Positions 1 to 9,252 are shown, counted from the first letter of the stretch. The stretch is 64,000 bases of DNA from Litorilituus sediminis (GCF_004295665.1 NZ_CP034759.1:2728001-2792000), one strand, 5' to 3'. Numbers and translations are program-made. The notes: generated from the sequence alone by a model not told the origin.

Positions 1-1
1 T

Positions 2-772
2 ATGATTGATTTTGAAGAATATATAAAGAAATATGTAGAACAACAGAATGATATAGTGAAATTCAATCAAAAGCCCATTAACAATCCAGAGTACATCTAT
101 TTTAGATCATGTCAAAACTTCAATGATTGGACACTTGAACAAGGAGAAGTAGCAGATGTTATAAAGCAAGCTAAAGATTCTTGTCCATCCAAAGATTTAC
201 TTAAGTGCATACAGAATATTAATCCAATAGTGGCTGAGGTTTATATGCGCCGGGCACTCACTAAAGAATTATCGAAATTTAAAGTTAATTATTTAGAAAA
301 GGCGAATGACTACTACTTATTAGATGATAATCAATTAGGGTATGTGAAAAAAGGAGGTTATTTAGCTTATGAAAAATTGCTCATTGATAAGGAACTGCAT
401 CGTTATATAAAAAAAGATATCAACCATATAAAGTTATACCGCTTAGATGTAATTGCTTCAATTATTACGGGAAATGCAATTTTAACCAATTATTTGATTG
501 AAACAATTCCGTCTATCAAGAATGACTTATATTTAGGGAAAAACCTTGCTTATTATGTAACTTTATACGGAAATAACAAAGAGTATTTAGATTGGTTTTA
601 TAGTACCTATGGAAACATAAATCAATCATATGGAATAAGCTACTATACCTATAATTTAATTAATAGTGTTTCAGATCCTTCTGCTTATGAACGCATTCAA
701 TTATATAGAAAAATGAAATATCAGGAGAATATGTTTGATAGGTTATTTCAAAAATCGACTTTAATAAAATAG
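2..772 (+). CDS. Hypothetical protein, possibly truncated at the window edge
   Basis: I do not recognise this family. The visible reading frame gives 256 residues, rich in Tyr, Asn, Ile and Lys, with no signal peptide and no clear membrane segment; it looks like a soluble, mostly helical protein. The ATG at position 2 is at the window edge, so the true start may lie upstream. The next gene starts only 9 bases after the stop, so the two are probably cotranscribed. The very AT-rich codon use differs from the housekeeping genes that follow, which suggests acquired DNA. A cytosolic immunity or effector-accessory role would fit such a pair, but nothing in the sequence shows it. Confidence 0.6.
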   Translation: MIDFEEYIKKYVEQQNDIVKFNQKPINNPEYIYFRSCQNFNDWTLEQGEVADVIKQAKDSCPSKDLLKCIQNINPIVAEVYMRRALTKELSKFKVNYLEKANDYYLLDDNQLGYVKKGGYLAYEKLLIDKELHRYIKKDINHIKLYRLDVIASIITGNAILTNYLIETIPSIKNDLYLGKNLAYYVTLYGNNKEYLDWFYSTYGNINQSYGISYYTYNLINSVSDPSAYERIQLYRKMKYQENMFDRLFQKSTLIK

Positions 773-781
773 GTACTTTTA

Positions 782-1162
782 GTGAACCCTTTTATTTTTA
801 AATGGATTAATAGATATAACAGTAGTATTGCTACCGCTATCTGGATAATTATTATTATCTATGTATTTGCAATTACGGACAGTTTTAGTGGGTTCTTTTT
901 TGTATGCGGGCTATTTTCCTTTCCTCATGCGATAAGTCATTTTCTTATATTAAAACTAAGAAAGAATAAAGCACAAGTGATGCTGTTGATTAGCCAAGTA
1001 TCGTACGTAGTCTGGCTTGGTTATAAATATATTGATGTAGTGAAATTAAATAATGATCCTCAAGGAGCTATCCCGTTATATTTTTCATCAATTTATTATT
1101 TAATCATACTGATACCTCTTTGCTTTGTTGTTTATGTTATAGATAAAAAGTCTGATAATTAA
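782..1162 (+). CDS. Small integral membrane protein, hypothetical
   Basis: A 126-residue protein with about four predicted transmembrane stretches (roughly residues 17-35, 36-55, 63-82 and 98-119) separated by short basic loops and ending in a charged tail. It begins with GTG; an AGG eight bases upstream can serve as ribosome binding site. It follows the preceding unknown gene by 9 bases and shares its AT-rich composition, so the two probably form an operon. Inner-membrane immunity proteins often look like this, but no family is recognised and the assignment stays hypothetical. Confidence 0.6.
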   Translation: MNPFIFKWINRYNSSIATAIWIIIIIYVFAITDSFSGFFFVCGLFSFPHAISHFLILKLRKNKAQVMLLISQVSYVVWLGYKYIDVVKLNNDPQGAIPLYFSSIYYLIILIPLCFVVYVIDKKSDN

Positions 1163-1225
1163 GTAACATATTGATTTGCTTTTATTAAAATATTTGCTCA
1201 TCAAATACTTTATCAGGCGAAGGAG

Positions 1226-1258
1226 TTAGGACGAAACCGAGTGGTGGTTTCGCCCTAA
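1226..1258. terminator. Bidirectional hairpin between convergent genes
   Basis: Two 13-base arms (1226-1238 and 1246-1258) pair with one mismatch around a 7-base loop. The hairpin lies between the plus-strand membrane gene ending at 1162 and the minus-strand pepD ending at 1278, so it can stop both transcripts. The following T tract is weak on either strand. Confidence 0.55.
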
Positions 1259-1277
1259 TATGCTTTTAAGTAATTAA

Positions 1278-2744
1278 TTAAGCTTTAGTTGGTGCGTTTG
1301 CTAATACCGCAATCAGTAATTGCCAGTATTGCTCAACGGTGGCAATTTCAATTTTCTCATCAGGTGAGTGCGGGAATTTGATTGTTGGACCAATAGAAAC
1401 CATGTCTAATTCAGGGTAGGCGGTTTTAAATAAACCACACTCTAAACCGGCATGAATAACCATCACGGCTGGTACTTTATCGAATAATTGCTGATAAGTA
1501 TCACGTACCGTTTTCATTATGGCTGAATTGGTATCTGGTTTCCAGCCTGGGTAAGCACCTGAGAATTTAATCTCAGCGCCAGCTAACTCAAATACCGACT
1601 GAACTGTGCGTTGAGTTTCTAAGCGACCGTCATCATGTAAGCTTCTAATAAGTACTAAAGCATTTAGTTTCTTACCTCGGGTGTTAATAACACCTAAGTT
1701 TAATGAGGTTTCTACTACACCTTCAATATCGTCACTCATACGGATAACACCGTTTGGACAAGCGTTTAGCGCACGAAGAATTGCTGCTTGGCAGGCTTTC
1801 GTCCAACATTGCTCGAAATCTTCAGGTGAGATTAATAACATATCAATATCTGGCTCAACCGAGCCAAGGTTGGCTTTTATTGTTGCTAAATACTGTGCTA
1901 AAGCCTCTTTTAATGCGGCTACATTGGCTTTTGGTACAACAAAACTGGCGTTTGCTTCACGTGGAATAGCGTTGCGTAAGCTGCCGCCATTTAGTTCAGT
2001 TAAGCTAATGTCAAACTCGTTGCTTGCATCTAATAAGAAACGCACAAGTAATTTGTTGGCATTGGCACGGCCAGTGTGGATATCAACGCCTGAGTGTCCA
2101 CCTTTTAAACCTGAAATAGATAAGTTAAATGCTTGGTAGTCACTTGGTACATCAGTAAAGCTTAATTCAAAGCCTGCTTGGCCATCAATACCGCCAGCAC
2201 AGCCCATGTACACTTCACCTTCTTGCTCAGAGTCAGTGTTGATTAAGATCTCACCATCTAACCAGCCTGCTTCTAAACCAAACGCGCCAGACATACCTGC
2301 TTCTTCGTCTATGGTCACTAGAACTTCTAAAGGACCGTGTGGGATATCGTCACTGGCTAAAACAGCAAGTGCTGATGCTAAACCGACGCCATTATCTGCC
2401 CCTAAGGTCGTGCCTTCAGCGGTTACCCAGTCACCACTTTCGATGATATAAGGTTTGATCGGATCGGTAAGGAAGTCATGTTCGGTATCATTGTTTTTTT
2501 GCGGCACCATATCCATATGTGCTTGTAAAATAATACCTTTGCGATCTTCCATGCCGGCGGTAGCTGGCTTTTTGATAAATAAGTTACCTACAGCATCTTC
2601 TTTAATGCTCAGACCTAATTCTTTTGCCCACTCTTGGATCCATAACGAGATTTGTTGCTCGTGTTTTGAAGGGTGTGGAATGCTACAAATTTTTTCAAAT
2701 AATTGCCAAAGACTGGCAGGTTTTAACTGTGACAGTGTGCTCAT
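1278..2744 (-). CDS. pepD: Aminoacyl-histidine dipeptidase (peptidase D)
   Basis: Cytosolic M20-family metallodipeptidase that hydrolyses Xaa-His dipeptides such as carnosine. At 488 residues it matches the roughly 485 of the E. coli enzyme. Metal-site motifs are all present: HMDM near residue 76, GADNG with the bridging Asp near 117, the catalytic pair in DEEAG near 147-148, a DSEQEG stretch, and a C-terminal HAGLECG near 450. A longer in-frame extension to 2801 exists, but the ATG at 2744 has a strong GAGGA ribosome site and begins MSTLSQL like known PepD proteins, so I chose it. It lies downstream of slmA on the same strand, with a 130-base leader holding two hairpins. Confidence 0.95.
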   Translation of the reverse strand: MSTLSQLKPASLWQLFEKICSIPHPSKHEQQISLWIQEWAKELGLSIKEDAVGNLFIKKPATAGMEDRKGIILQAHMDMVPQKNNDTEHDFLTDPIKPYIIESGDWVTAEGTTLGADNGVGLASALAVLASDDIPHGPLEVLVTIDEEAGMSGAFGLEAGWLDGEILINTDSEQEGEVYMGCAGGIDGQAGFELSFTDVPSDYQAFNLSISGLKGGHSGVDIHTGRANANKLLVRFLLDASNEFDISLTELNGGSLRNAIPREANASFVVPKANVAALKEALAQYLATIKANLGSVEPDIDMLLISPEDFEQCWTKACQAAILRALNACPNGVIRMSDDIEGVVETSLNLGVINTRGKKLNALVLIRSLHDDGRLETQRTVQSVFELAGAEIKFSGAYPGWKPDTNSAIMKTVRDTYQQLFDKVPAVMVIHAGLECGLFKTAYPELDMVSIGPTIKFPHSPDEKIEIATVEQYWQLLIAVLANAPTKA

Positions 2745-2766
2745 CTGGTTTCCTCGAACGGTGCGT

Positions 2767-2817
2767 AATTCGATAGCTAGCTTATCGAATTGCAGCCTCA
2801 AATGGGAATTGAGGCTG
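2767..2817 (-). promoter_or_regulatory. Two tandem hairpins in the pepD leader
   Basis: A perfect 9-bp inverted repeat (2767-2775 with 2783-2791, 7-base loop) is followed within two bases by another perfect 9-bp repeat (2793-2801 with 2809-2817, 7-base loop). Both sit just upstream of the pepD ribosome site. They could terminate slmA transcription, stabilise the pepD leader or regulate it; no T tract follows in the minus direction. Confidence 0.45.
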
Positions 2818-2874
2818 ATAAAAGTGTCGTCAATAATTGTATAGTTATGTTTACTGGTTTTTTATAGCGTATTG

Positions 2875-3471
2875 CTATTTACTCGCCATTAAGAATTGCC
2901 ATTGCTCATTAAAATCGCTACTTGGCATTTTTTCAAAGCCAGAACGTACATATTGGCTTATTTTACCTTCAGCAAAGGCAACTAATAGGTTAGCTAATGC
3001 TTGCTCGCTAATAGTAAAGGTTTTACCCTCACGTAGTTTGCGCTCACGCAATACTTGCTTAAATTGTGATTCTAGTTTTTCAAAAAACTGATGTACGCGA
3101 CCTCGTAGGCGTTCATTTTCACCCATTAAAGCATCACCAGATAGAATACGGCAAATGCCTGGGTTGCGCTCTGAAAACACTAGCAGTACATGTAAAATAT
3201 GATGGCAACGCACTAAGGTTTCTTTATGATCGGCAAGAATTAGGTTAATTCTTGAGAAGATTGACTCTTCAATAAAGTCTATTAAGCCCTCAAACATGCG
3301 AGCTTTTGACGGAAAATGACGATATAAAGCGGCTTCAGAAACACCTACTTCTGCTGCTAGCTTTGCTGTGGTAATACGCTCACCTGGGCTAGTTTGCAAC
3401 ATCAAAGCTAAGCATTCTAATATTTGTTGTTTGCGATTTGGTTTAGCTGTTTTCTTTGGATTAGCGCTCAT
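2875..3471 (-). CDS. slmA: Nucleoid occlusion factor SlmA
   Basis: TetR-fold DNA-binding protein of 198 residues that binds SBS sites on the chromosome and blocks FtsZ ring assembly over the nucleoid. The N-terminal basic tail is followed by a helix-turn-helix (about residues 30-60, containing [13 protein letters not shown]) and the SlmA-specific C-terminal helical domain with [12 protein letters not shown]. Length and sequence are typical of the family. As in other gammaproteobacteria it is next to coaBC, but no dut gene lies between them here. The flanking pepD gene is on the same strand. Confidence 0.95.
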   Translation of the reverse strand: MSANPKKTAKPNRKQQILECLALMLQTSPGERITTAKLAAEVGVSEAALYRHFPSKARMFEGLIDFIEESIFSRINLILADHKETLVRCHHILHVLLVFSERNPGICRILSGDALMGENERLRGRVHQFFEKLESQFKQVLRERKLREGKTFTISEQALANLLVAFAEGKISQYVRSGFEKMPSSDFNEQWQFLMASK

Positions 3472-3520
3472 TTTAAATAGATTCTCTATCGGGTTGTCTG
3501 ATTTAAATAAATAGTAAGTA

Positions 3521-4735
3521 CTAGCTGTTAACTTTGTGCTTCTGTTGGTAATGTTGATTAATTAATGCCACTAATTGTTTGGCCACTTGTTGCTTGTTAG
3601 CGAGTGGGATTTCAGTTTTGTCTATGCTACTAAATACGGTTAAGGCATTGTCATTACTGTTAAAGCCTTGGTTTTCTTTAGCGACATCATTGGCGGCAAT
3701 TAAATCGAGATTTTTTCGCATTAACTTACCACGGGCATAGTGTTCAACATCTTGAGTTTCAGCGGCAAAGCCGACAACAAAAGGCTTATCTTTAAGTTGT
3801 GCTACATCAGCGACAATATCGTGATTTTTAACTAAAGCCAGTTGCATGGCATCATTGGTTTTTTTAATTTTTTCAGAGGCAATATTAGCCACTTTGTAGT
3901 CTGCTACTGCTGCACAGGCAACAAAGGTGGTGCAATCAGTCGCTTGTGCCAGTGCTGCTTGGTGCATTTCATCAGCACTGGTCACTTGAATAAGTTGACA
4001 ACCTATTGGCGCCTCAAGGGCAACAGGACCTGAAATTAACGTGACTTTAGCGCCAGCGCTAAGTGCTGCGCGAGCGATGGCATAACCCATTTTTCCTGAA
4101 CTGTGATTAGAGATATAGCGCACCGGATCGATAGGCTCGCGTGTTGGACCGGCGGTAATTACCCAGTGTTGATTTTCGAGGTATTTGTCGGCAAAAAAGT
4201 CGCTAGTGAGGTTGACCAATTCTTCAACTTCAAGCATTCGCCCTAAGCCTATATCGCCACAAGCCTGTTCGCCAGCGCCTGGTCCCCAAATGTGCATTCC
4301 CCACGCTGTTAAAGCTGCAATATTTTCTTGGGTAGCTTTAGCGTGCCACATTTGCTGGTTCATTGCTGGCGCTATGGCGATAGGGGCGCTTGTTGCTAAA
4401 CAAAGCGTTGTTAATAAATCATTCGCCATGCCTGCTCTGATGCGAGCAATGACATCCGCAGTTGCTGGGGCAATCAGTACTAAATCAGCCCATTTCGCTA
4501 ATTCAATATGGCCCATGGCAAGTTCAGCTTGGGTATCCAATAAACTGTCAGAGACTTGATGCCCCGATACAGCTTGCAAGGTGAGCGGGGTAATAAAGGC
4601 TTTAGCGCCATCGGTCATAACAACGCGAACATCGGCACCTTGATCTTTTAATCGACGGACTAATTCTGGTGTTTTATAGGCAGCAATACCACCAGTAATA
4701 CCAAGTACTATCTTTTTGTCCTGAAGAATTTGCAT
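3521..4735 (-). CDS. coaBC: Bifunctional phosphopantothenoylcysteine decarboxylase / phosphopantothenate-cysteine ligase
   Basis: Catalyses two consecutive steps of coenzyme A synthesis: CTP-dependent joining of 4-phosphopantothenate with cysteine (CoaB) and decarboxylation of the product (CoaC, FMN-dependent). The N-terminal half (about 1-185) has the flavoprotein GGIAAYK start, the His in [10 protein letters not shown], the PAT motif, APAMNQQMW and the [10 protein letters not shown] cysteine. The C-terminal half (about 190-400) has [11 protein letters not shown], the SSGKMGYA nucleotide loop and the EKIKK lysines. The length of 404 is normal. It is divergent from radC, with 105 bases between the starts. 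Confidence 0.96.
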   Translation of the reverse strand: MQILQDKKIVLGITGGIAAYKTPELVRRLKDQGADVRVVMTDGAKAFITPLTLQAVSGHQVSDSLLDTQAELAMGHIELAKWADLVLIAPATADVIARIRAGMANDLLTTLCLATSAPIAIAPAMNQQMWHAKATQENIAALTAWGMHIWGPGAGEQACGDIGLGRMLEVEELVNLTSDFFADKYLENQHWVITAGPTREPIDPVRYISNHSSGKMGYAIARAALSAGAKVTLISGPVALEAPIGCQLIQVTSADEMHQAALAQATDCTTFVACAAVADYKVANIASEKIKKTNDAMQLALVKNHDIVADVAQLKDKPFVVGFAAETQDVEHYARGKLMRKNLDLIAANDVAKENQGFNSNDNALTVFSSIDKTEIPLANKQQVAKQLVALINQHYQQKHKVNS

Positions 4736-4840
4736 AAGCTGCTAATCTTAAAATAACAATATGGTCGTTAAGATAACATTTATTGTCTTTATTGAAAAAT
4801 ACCAACCAAGAAAAACTTATTTAAACGCAAGGAAGCGCTT

Positions 4841-5554
4841 ATGTTAGATGACTCAGTTAAATCAACACTTATGCTTAAAGACTGGCCTGCTGATGACAGA
4901 CCGAGAGAAAAGCTCTTGCAACAAGGGCCACAAGCACTAACAGATGCTGAACTACTCGCTATTTTTCTCAGAACTGGTGTGCGCGGTTGTCATGTTGTTG
5001 ATTTAGCAAGACAGCTACTGCAAAGTTTCGGCAGCATTGGCGCAATATTTCAATCAGAGCACGATGATTTTTGTGCTAGAAATGGCTTAGGTACGGCTAA
5101 GTATGTACAGCTGCAAGCCTGTTTAGAAATGTCTAAACGTTGTTTGGCAGAACAATTACAACAACAGACAGTATTAACCTCATCTCATGCCACGCGGGAG
5201 TATTTGCTTGCGCAACTTCGCTTTGAAACGCGAGAAATTTTTTGCTTACTTTATTTAGATAATCAACATCAAGTCATTAAATTTGAACGTTTATTTTTTG
5301 GCACTATTGATGCAGCCGCGGTTTACCCTCGGGTTGTCATAGAGCAGGCATTAAAATATCAGGCGGGCGCTGTCATTCTTGCTCATAATCACCCCTCAGG
5401 TGTAGCGCAGGCCAGCATTGCTGATAAACAAATTACTGACAAGTTAGTTCAGGCATTGCAACTGATTGATATACGAGTATTAGATCATATTATTGTTGCT
5501 GGGCATCAATGCTATTCTTTTGCTGAACATGGTGAAATTATCGCGACTAATTAG
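4841..5554 (+). CDS. radC: RadC family JAB-domain protein
   Basis: A 237-residue member of the RadC/UPF0758 family. The N-terminal helix-hairpin-helix-like region has the conserved TDAELLAIFLRTG block, and the C-terminal JAB/MPN domain has the metal motif HNHPSG followed by Asp (about residues 181-195). Despite its name, a role in DNA repair has not been shown for the family; it may be a DNA-associated metal enzyme. The ATG is preceded by AAGGA. It starts divergently from coaBC, the arrangement seen in many gammaproteobacteria, where rpmB-rpmG normally follow directly; here three extra genes intervene. Confidence 0.93.
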   Translation: MLDDSVKSTLMLKDWPADDRPREKLLQQGPQALTDAELLAIFLRTGVRGCHVVDLARQLLQSFGSIGAIFQSEHDDFCARNGLGTAKYVQLQACLEMSKRCLAEQLQQQTVLTSSHATREYLLAQLRFETREIFCLLYLDNQHQVIKFERLFFGTIDAAAVYPRVVIEQALKYQAGAVILAHNHPSGVAQASIADKQITDKLVQALQLIDIRVLDHIIVAGHQCYSFAEHGEIIATN

Positions 5555-5624
5555 TTGATTAATTTAAAAATGGCAGTTACTTTTAAGTACTAGGTAGGGT
5601 ATTTAATGAACAAAGGAAAAGCTG

Positions 5625-5936
5625 ATGAATGAAAATGGTGGAGATGAGTTGGAACGCCGTAAGTCATTTCGATTGGACATGGAAAAAGAGCTAATTGATA
5701 TTACTTGGACTGACGAAAGTGGCCGAGAACAGCGTAAAAAAATTGCCTGTTTAGACTTTGCTCGTGGCGGGCTACGTTTAGATTGTGACGTTGCCATTGC
5801 TTTAAATACTGAAGTAACCGTTGTCTTTAAGTCGGCCAGTACTAATAGTCAAAAGCTATATGGCAAGGTTTTACGATGCATTAAACAAGATAGCGGCTGG
5901 TTTGAAATTGCAATTAAATTAGAAGCAACAAATTAA
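5625..5936 (+). CDS. PilZ domain protein
   Basis: A single PilZ domain of 103 residues, a cyclic-di-GMP receptor fold. The RxxxR motif is present near residues 9-13 (RRKSFR). The second motif, usually D/N-x-S-x-x-G, reads DFARGG near residue 45, with Ala in place of Ser, so nucleotide affinity may be altered. No partner domain is attached; it probably acts by binding another protein. An AAAGGAAAA ribosome site precedes the ATG. It sits between radC and the ParA gene, which may be functionally linked through surface motility or polarity, although this is inference. Confidence 0.8.
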   Translation: MNENGGDELERRKSFRLDMEKELIDITWTDESGREQRKKIACLDFARGGLRLDCDVAIALNTEVTVVFKSASTNSQKLYGKVLRCIKQDSGWFEIAIKLEATN

Positions 5937-6053
5937 AATAATGTTTAGTTTGCTTGTATAAGCAAGGTTATAGCCTTAATAAAAAAATTAACTGGAATTG
6001 AACTACAATTAGCTTAGACAAGCTTTAAATTTCAGCAGTAAGGAAGAAAGGAT

Positions 6054-6722
6054 ATGATGATATTAGTGGGTGGTGAAAAAGGCGGCAGTGGTAAAAGCTG
6101 TCTGGCACAGAATTTGGCCGTGTATTTTGCCAGCAATAAAAAAGCAATTGTATTAATGGTTGACTGTGATCCTCAGCGCACTACTTCTGACTGGATTCAA
6201 GCGCGTAATGCTGATCCCTCTTTACCTGCTATTAACTGTATTCAGTTATACGGTAAAATTCGCAATGATTTACTCAGTTTAGGCCAGCATTATGATTATG
6301 TCATAGTAGATTGTGGTGGTCAGGATAACTTAGCCTTACGTGCTGCTATGTCGGTTGCTGATCACGTTATTATTCCTCTTAGACCAAAACGCCGAGATTT
6401 GAAAACAGTACCGCATATGGAAGATATGCTGAGTACTTGTAAAATGGTTAACCCTAAGATGATGGCATCTTTTGTCATTACTCAATGCCCTTCATTGCCT
6501 AACCAAGCAAATCGTATTTTAGAAGCAAAAGAAGTATGTAGCTCCTATGGTATTAATGTGCTTAATGCGGTGACTTATAATCGTAATGTTTATGATGACA
6601 GTGAAGAACAAGGTTCATCCGTTATTGAGAATGAGCCAACAGGTAAAGCGGCAGCTGAAATGATTGCTATTGCAGAAGAGCTATTAGCAATGGAACCGGA
6701 TAATTCACATGAGTTTAACTGA
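6054..6722 (+). CDS. ParA/MinD family ATPase, orphan
   Basis: A 222-residue deviant Walker ATPase. The signature loop GEKGGSGKS lies at residues 7-15, the switch aspartate in VDCDPQR near 38-44 and the Walker B-like VIVDCGG near 85. This size is that of the short ParF-type ParA proteins that lack an N-terminal DNA-binding domain and use a separate regulator. No parB gene is near; instead a small ribbon-helix-helix-like gene overlaps its 3' end by 14 bases. This resembles a chromosomal ParF/ParG-like pair used to position a protein cargo or locus. It lies outside the oriC-linked parAB context. Confidence 0.85.
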   Translation: MMILVGGEKGGSGKSCLAQNLAVYFASNKKAIVLMVDCDPQRTTSDWIQARNADPSLPAINCIQLYGKIRNDLLSLGQHYDYVIVDCGGQDNLALRAAMSVADHVIIPLRPKRRDLKTVPHMEDMLSTCKMVNPKMMASFVITQCPSLPNQANRILEAKEVCSSYGINVLNAVTYNRNVYDDSEEQGSSVIENEPTGKAAAEMIAIAEELLAMEPDNSHEFN

Positions 6723-7149
6723 TTTAAAGAAAACCAAGGATGGCAAGGCGAAGAAGAAGAATTTCACCATAGATGAGTTTATCTCAGATGCTGAAAACTA
6801 CGCTAAAGGTAAACCAAAAATCGTCACCACAGTGGCGGGAGCAGAATCAGAACAAAAACTAAATTTACAAGAAGCGATTGCTGAAGCGAAGCGCTTTATT
6901 GAGCTCAAAGAAGCTGAGCATAAGCAAGTAGAGCAGTCTCGTAAAAGAACCAAAGGTAAGTCTAAGAGTGATAAACCATTTCGACGAGCGACATTTACCT
7001 TAAGTGAAGATGCTATCAACCAATTACATGAATTATCAGCAGAATCAGATTTAGCAAAATCTCATATATTGCGAATTTTAATTGATGAGCTTTGTAATAA
7101 AGAGCAAACTGAGCAACTGAAGAAATTACTACAGTCGAAAGTCGATTAA
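6709..7149 (+). CDS. Small basic protein with C-terminal ribbon-helix-helix-like region, ParA partner
   Basis: 146 residues. The N-terminal part is lysine-rich and probably disordered (residues 1-40), followed by a charged helix (about 45-75) and a very basic linker. The C-terminal part (about 90-135) begins RRATFTLSEDAINQL and reads like a ribbon-helix-helix fold: a beta strand followed by two helices. Its ATG lies inside the upstream ParA frame (14-base overlap), indicating translational coupling. By analogy with ParG it could be a DNA-binding centromere or stimulatory factor for the ATPase. The fold assignment comes from pattern only. Confidence 0.75.
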   Translation: MSLTDLKKTKDGKAKKKNFTIDEFISDAENYAKGKPKIVTTVAGAESEQKLNLQEAIAEAKRFIELKEAEHKQVEQSRKRTKGKSKSDKPFRRATFTLSEDAINQLHELSAESDLAKSHILRILIDELCNKEQTEQLKKLLQSKVD

Positions 7150-7200
7150 AAACGACTTTTTTGCTGGCTTTTTATTCATGAAGTAGCCATTTATTAGCCT

Positions 7201-7230
7201 AAAACTCACCTAAATGGTGAGTTTTTTATT
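7201..7230 (+). terminator. Rho-independent terminator after the ParA pair
   Basis: A perfect stem AAAACTCACC / GGTGAGTTTT with a 5-base loop, followed by a T-rich tract (7223-7230), 51 bases after the stop codon. Confidence 0.85.
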
Positions 7231-7408
7231 ATGTGTATTGTGGTAAGTTATTGAAATTGTTTGCCATTACATGTCTTTATACAAATTTTACATTAAGGCT
7301 AGTATTAATTGATTACTTTCACTATAATATGCCACCTTTTTCAGGATCCCGAGGCGACGGTCTTGGGGAAATATAGCTCGAGCTGAAATTAATTTTGGAG
7401 TGACTCAA

Positions 7409-7645
7409 ATGTCTAAAGTTTGCCAAGTAACCGGCAAGAAGCCAGTCGTAGGGAACAACCGTTCTCACGCAAGAAACGCGACACGTCGTCGTTTCTTACC
7501 AAACCTTCAATCTCACCGTTTTTGGGTTGAGAGCGAAAATCGTTTCGTTAAATTACGTTTAACTCCGAAAGGAATGCGTATTATCGATAAGAAAGGTATT
7601 GATGCAGTATTAGCTGACATTCGTGCCCGTGGCGAAAAAGTTTAA
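7409..7645 (+). CDS. rpmB: 50S ribosomal protein L28
   Basis: A 78-residue L28 protein of the large ribosomal subunit, starting [12 protein letters not shown] as in E. coli and ending with a DIRARG stretch. An upstream in-frame GTG at 7400 would add three residues, but it overlaps the GGAG ribosome site that serves the ATG at 7409, so 7409 is the start. A TATAAT sequence at 7323-7328 is a possible promoter -10 element. It is followed 20 bases later by rpmG. Confidence 0.97.
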   Translation: MSKVCQVTGKKPVVGNNRSHARNATRRRFLPNLQSHRFWVESENRFVKLRLTPKGMRIIDKKGIDAVLADIRARGEKV

Positions 7646-7665
7646 GTACTTACTAGGAGAATATC

Positions 7666-7821
7666 ATGCGTGATAAAATTCGTTTAGTTTCTAGTGCAGG
7701 TACAGGTCATTTTTATACTACTGATAAGAATAAAAAGACTATGCCAGAGAAAATGGAAATCAAAAAATTTGATCCAAAAGCTCGTAAGCACGTAATGTAT
7801 AAAGAAGCAAAAATTAAGTAA
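7666..7821 (+). CDS. rpmG: 50S ribosomal protein L33
   Basis: A 51-residue L33 protein beginning [19 protein letters not shown]. It has no cysteine and is therefore the zinc-independent (C-minus) type usual in Enterobacteria and Alteromonadales. The start has an AGGAGA ribosome site 4-5 bases upstream. It forms an operon with rpmB and is followed by a strong terminator. Confidence 0.97.
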   Translation: MRDKIRLVSSAGTGHFYTTDKNKKTMPEKMEIKKFDPKARKHVMYKEAKIK

Positions 7822-7837
7822 TTAATTTAGCTTTACT

Positions 7838-7864
7838 AAAAACCCGGTCTCTACCGGGTTTTTT
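7838..7864 (+). terminator. Rho-independent terminator of rpmB-rpmG
   Basis: An 11-bp perfect stem (7838-7848 with 7853-7863) with loop CTCT and a run of T residues. Confidence 0.9.
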
Positions 7865-7915
7865 ATTGCCAAAATTTCAGTATCATGGCTGTATATCAGT
7901 TTATTGGAAAAGTAA

Positions 7916-8422
7916 GTGAAACTATCAAGAACAGGCTGGAACAACGTTATTATTTTTTCAGTGATGATTATCATTATTATCATCAACACCACCAATGATA
8001 AGTTGTTCTCAGACAGTGATAACCAAGCCAATGCCGGGCAACAATTACTATTGCCTGAGCACAGTGTTATTTTGGCGTTAGTGATTAAAACGGCAGATGA
8101 TAAGCAGCTGCTATTTGAAAGAGTGGGGCGAAGTTGGCAGCATACAGGCAAAGGTGTGTTACTTAGCTTGACCGACCAACATGTAGAGCAGTTGATGTTT
8201 AGCTGGCAACAGGCTAGCGGTTTGGTTCAAGCAAGTGATGTGATTATAGATGAAAGTAAAGGAGTTTTAGTGCAAATAGATATTGCCGCCAATGAACAAA
8301 GGCAGCAATTTACTTTATACCCTTTAACCGACCAACTACTGATATATAAACATGCCAGTGATACTTGGCTTGCCTTTCCAGCAGCCATCGCTAAGCAGTT
8401 AATCCCTATTACTCAATTATAA
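7916..8422 (+). CDS. Hypothetical membrane-anchored protein upstream of mutM
   Basis: 168 residues starting at GTG with GGAAAAG upstream. An extremely isoleucine-rich stretch at about residues 11-24 forms one transmembrane anchor; the rest is predicted to be periplasmic, with alternating strands and no recognised motif. The stop is 14 bases before mutM, so the two are probably cotranscribed. I do not recognise the family; genes like it are expected only in close relatives. Confidence 0.7.
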   Translation: MKLSRTGWNNVIIFSVMIIIIIINTTNDKLFSDSDNQANAGQQLLLPEHSVILALVIKTADDKQLLFERVGRSWQHTGKGVLLSLTDQHVEQLMFSWQQASGLVQASDVIIDESKGVLVQIDIAANEQRQQFTLYPLTDQLLIYKHASDTWLAFPAAIAKQLIPITQL

Positions 8423-8436
8423 GTTGACCCCTTGCC

Positions 8437-9252
8437 ATGCCAGAGTTACCCGAGGTAGAAGTATGCCGTTTAGGTATTACGCCACACTTACAACAACAAA
8501 CTGTAGCTAATGTGATTGTTCGTAATGCACAGTTACGTTGGCCTATTCCTGCTGAAGTCAGCACTATCGTAGGTAAAACTATTAATGCCATTGAGCGCCG
8601 TGCTAAATACTTGTTATTGCGATTTGATTCAGGAACATTATTACTACATCTTGGTATGTCTGGCACCGTTCGTGTTATTGATAAAGATACTGAGGTTGCT
8701 AAGCATGATCATTTTGATTTGGTTTTGGCGAATGGTAAGGCGCTGCGTTTAAACGATCCACGACGTTTTGGTGCGGTACTTTGGTTGGCAGAGCATCAAG
8801 ATGAGCAAGGGTTATTAACTAAATTAGGTCCTGAGCCACTATCAGATGAGTTTGCTCCCGGTTATCTTTTTGACAAAGCTAAAAACCGTAAGGTGCCGAT
8901 TAAAACCTTTTTAATGAATAATCATGTCGTGGTTGGTGTTGGTAATATTTATGCGAATGAGGCTTTGTTTAAAGCAGGTATTTTGCCTACTGCGCCGGTG
9001 GGCACTATCAGTTGTCAACGACTGGACAAGTTAACTGAGATCATTAAAGAAGTACTCGCTGCTGCGATAAAGCAAGGTGGCACAACCTTGAAAGATTTTA
9101 CTCAAGCAGATGGCCGACCAGGCTATTTCGCCCAGTCGCTATTGGTTTATGGACGTGTCGGGCAGGCCTGCACTTGTTGTCAAACGCCACTAGAGGAAAT
9201 ACGACAAGCCAATAGAAGCTCAGTTTTCTGCCCTGTTTGTCAACAGCCTTAA
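8437..9252 (+). CDS. mutM: Formamidopyrimidine-DNA glycosylase
   Basis: Base-excision repair enzyme that removes 8-oxoguanine and FaPy lesions and nicks the abasic site. The mature N-terminus PELPEVE carries the catalytic proline and Glu; the conserved Lys sits in RRAKYLLL near residue 55. The C-terminal zinc finger has four cysteines (about 246, 249, 265 and 268). The length of 271 is typical. The ribosome site is weak, consistent with coupling to the gene upstream. A hairpin (9242-9264) overlaps the stop codon. Confidence 0.96.
   Translation: MPELPEVEVCRLGITPHLQQQTVANVIVRNAQLRWPIPAEVSTIVGKTINAIERRAKYLLLRFDSGTLLLHLGMSGTVRVIDKDTEVAKHDHFDLVLANGKALRLNDPRRFGAVLWLAEHQDEQGLLTKLGPEPLSDEFAPGYLFDKAKNRKVPIKTFLMNNHVVVGVGNIYANEALFKAGILPTAPVGTISCQRLDKLTEIIKEVLAAAIKQGGTTLKDFTQADGRPGYFAQSLLVYGRVGQACTCCQTPLEEIRQANRSSVFCPVCQQP

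Noticed and set aside
1681..2139. 152-residue plus-strand frame opposite pepD
   Set aside because: Antisense shadow of a strongly conserved gene; no start signal and no recognisable product.
4185..4559. 124-residue plus-strand frame opposite coaBC
   Set aside because: Antisense shadow of the CoaC domain without a ribosome site.
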